In this document: positions 63,563 to 64,000 of the stretch, piece by piece | Layout of the letters: the number at the start of each line of letters is the position of its first letter | How positions within the stretch are numbered: position 1 is the first letter of the stretch | DNA from: Roseivirga echinicomitans | Lineage (GTDB): Bacteria; Bacteroidota; Bacteroidia; Cytophagales; Cyclobacteriaceae | Length of the DNA stretch: 64,000 nt | Reading direction: 5' to 3' | Assembly (NCBI RefSeq): GCF_001592935.1 | Contig: NZ_LRDB01000003.1 | Span: forward strand, 186,001-250,000 | Made by a program: the position numbers and the translations under genes | Notes under the pieces: generated by a model | Told to the model about the DNA's origin: nothing | Databases searched by the model: none | Seen by the model: only the letters and a program-made list of their open reading frames with translations

Positions 63563-64000
63563 TACTCAACACACAATACCTCTTTAATAAATAATAATGC
63601 ACTGCAAAACTTAACACCTCTGAAAGAAGTAGTGCCACAGCCAGCCCATAGCCCCCAAAGTAATAACTACCCAACATTGCAATAACAAGCATAAAAACTG
63701 CCGTTACCCAGGTGGCTTTGGCCAAAATTTCTTTCCTTTCTGCTACTAAAATTTTTATCATGTTGGCAACGTTCAACATTCCAAAAAACGGAATAAAGCA
63801 TAATATCCTTAACACATTGGCACTATAATCAACATACTCACCACCTAAAATTCGGATGATATATGAAGAAGTAATTGCGAACCCCAGTCCAACAGCAAAG
63901 GTTAATGCCAGACCACTTTTATAAGCTTTAGATAAATACTCATTAAAATCAGACTCATTTTCATGATAAAGTCGTGAAGCACTTTGCAGAATAGACTGGG
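63546..64000 (-). CDS. Wzx-type polysaccharide flippase, 5' part beyond window
   Basis: The frame is open from the window edge to the stop at 63546, so only the C-terminal 150 residues are present. They contain several membrane helices (SGLALTFAVGLGFAITS, NVLRILCFIPFFGMLNVANMI and two more) and the YIIRILGGEYVDYS pattern typical of MATE-like polysaccharide exporters (Wzx). It moves undecaprenyl-linked repeat units to the periplasm. An internal GTG at 63815 is not a real start, because conserved sequence continues upstream. It overlaps the GT2 start by 17 bp. Confidence 0.85.
   Translation of the reverse strand, partial: QSILQSASRLYHENESDFNEYLSKAYKSGLALTFAVGLGFAITSSYIIRILGGEYVDYSANVLRILCFIPFFGMLNVANMIKILVAERKEILAKATWVTAVFMLVIAMLGSYYFGGYGLAVALLLSEVLSFAVHYYLLKRYCVLSNDGDK

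Noticed and set aside
63546-63815. Separate 89-residue membrane protein starting at a GTG
   Set aside because: Conserved flippase-like sequence continues in frame upstream of the GTG to the window edge, so it is the end of a partial Wzx gene.
1-64000. CRISPR arrays, IS elements, rRNA genes
   Set aside because: No regularly spaced direct repeats, transposase motifs or rRNA sequence were seen.

Overview
The window reads as a chromosomal segment of a Bacteroidota bacterium, most likely a marine Cytophagales relative of Roseivirga, Fulvivirga or Marivirga. This lineage is inferred from family content and is not proven. The signs are many lipoproteins, a second short DnaE near DinB, TAnnTTTG-like -7 elements, almost no Shine-Dalgarno sequences, a SurA/parvulin-MoxR operon, a ComA-like sulfonate enzyme and Wzi-type capsule proteins. 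There is one tRNA, no rRNA, no CRISPR array and no transposase.

1-5.8 kb holds a truncated M14 carboxypeptidase, two lipoproteins, a 2H phosphoesterase, a hemolysin III protein and a voltage-gated K+ channel. 5.9-15.4 kb holds a lesion-bypass pair, the short DnaE polymerase and DinB. They are separated by a four-gene block encoding a CHAP/peptidoglycan-binding protein, a three-helix membrane protein, an SH3-like subtilase without a signal peptide and a large exported protein. dinB and dnaE share a dyad motif, CTAA-N5-TTAG, and dinB carries two copies inside a perfect 38-bp palindrome.

15.5-20.2 kb holds tRNA-Arg(CCT), then a 3.3-kb island bounded by a 36-bp direct repeat that equals the 3' end of hflX. 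The island encodes sulfide:quinone oxidoreductase, a haem-binding DUF3365 lipoprotein, a DUF2202 protein and a 43-residue small protein. A CRP/FNR-like dyad, GTAACA-N2-TGTTAC, recurs inside it. I consider this island and the polymerase-flanked block the most novel parts of the window.

20.4-32.5 kb is mostly a plus-strand housekeeping run: rfbC, a PHP phosphatase, an SDR, a TPR protein, a ComA-like phosphosulfolactate synthase, DUF368/PopT, aroE, uvrB, a coiled-coil lipoprotein, amt and a SufS-like aminotransferase. 32.6-45.4 kb holds sod and tadA on the minus strand, aspS, a SpoIIE/STAS/HATPase partner-switching module, three parvulin/SurA-type chaperone genes and a MoxR ATPase, then convergent hbd-pheS.

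45.5-64 kb is an exopolysaccharide locus. It makes UDP-sugars (galE, ugd, uxs), has an initiating sugar-phosphate transferase, three Wzi-like outer-membrane proteins, an NDP-sugar epimerase-like protein, WecG/TagA, GT9, GT4 and GT2 transferases, a Wzy-like polymerase, a methyltransferase and a partial Wzx flippase. Together these describe a Wzx/Wzy-dependent surface polymer pathway that continues past the right edge.
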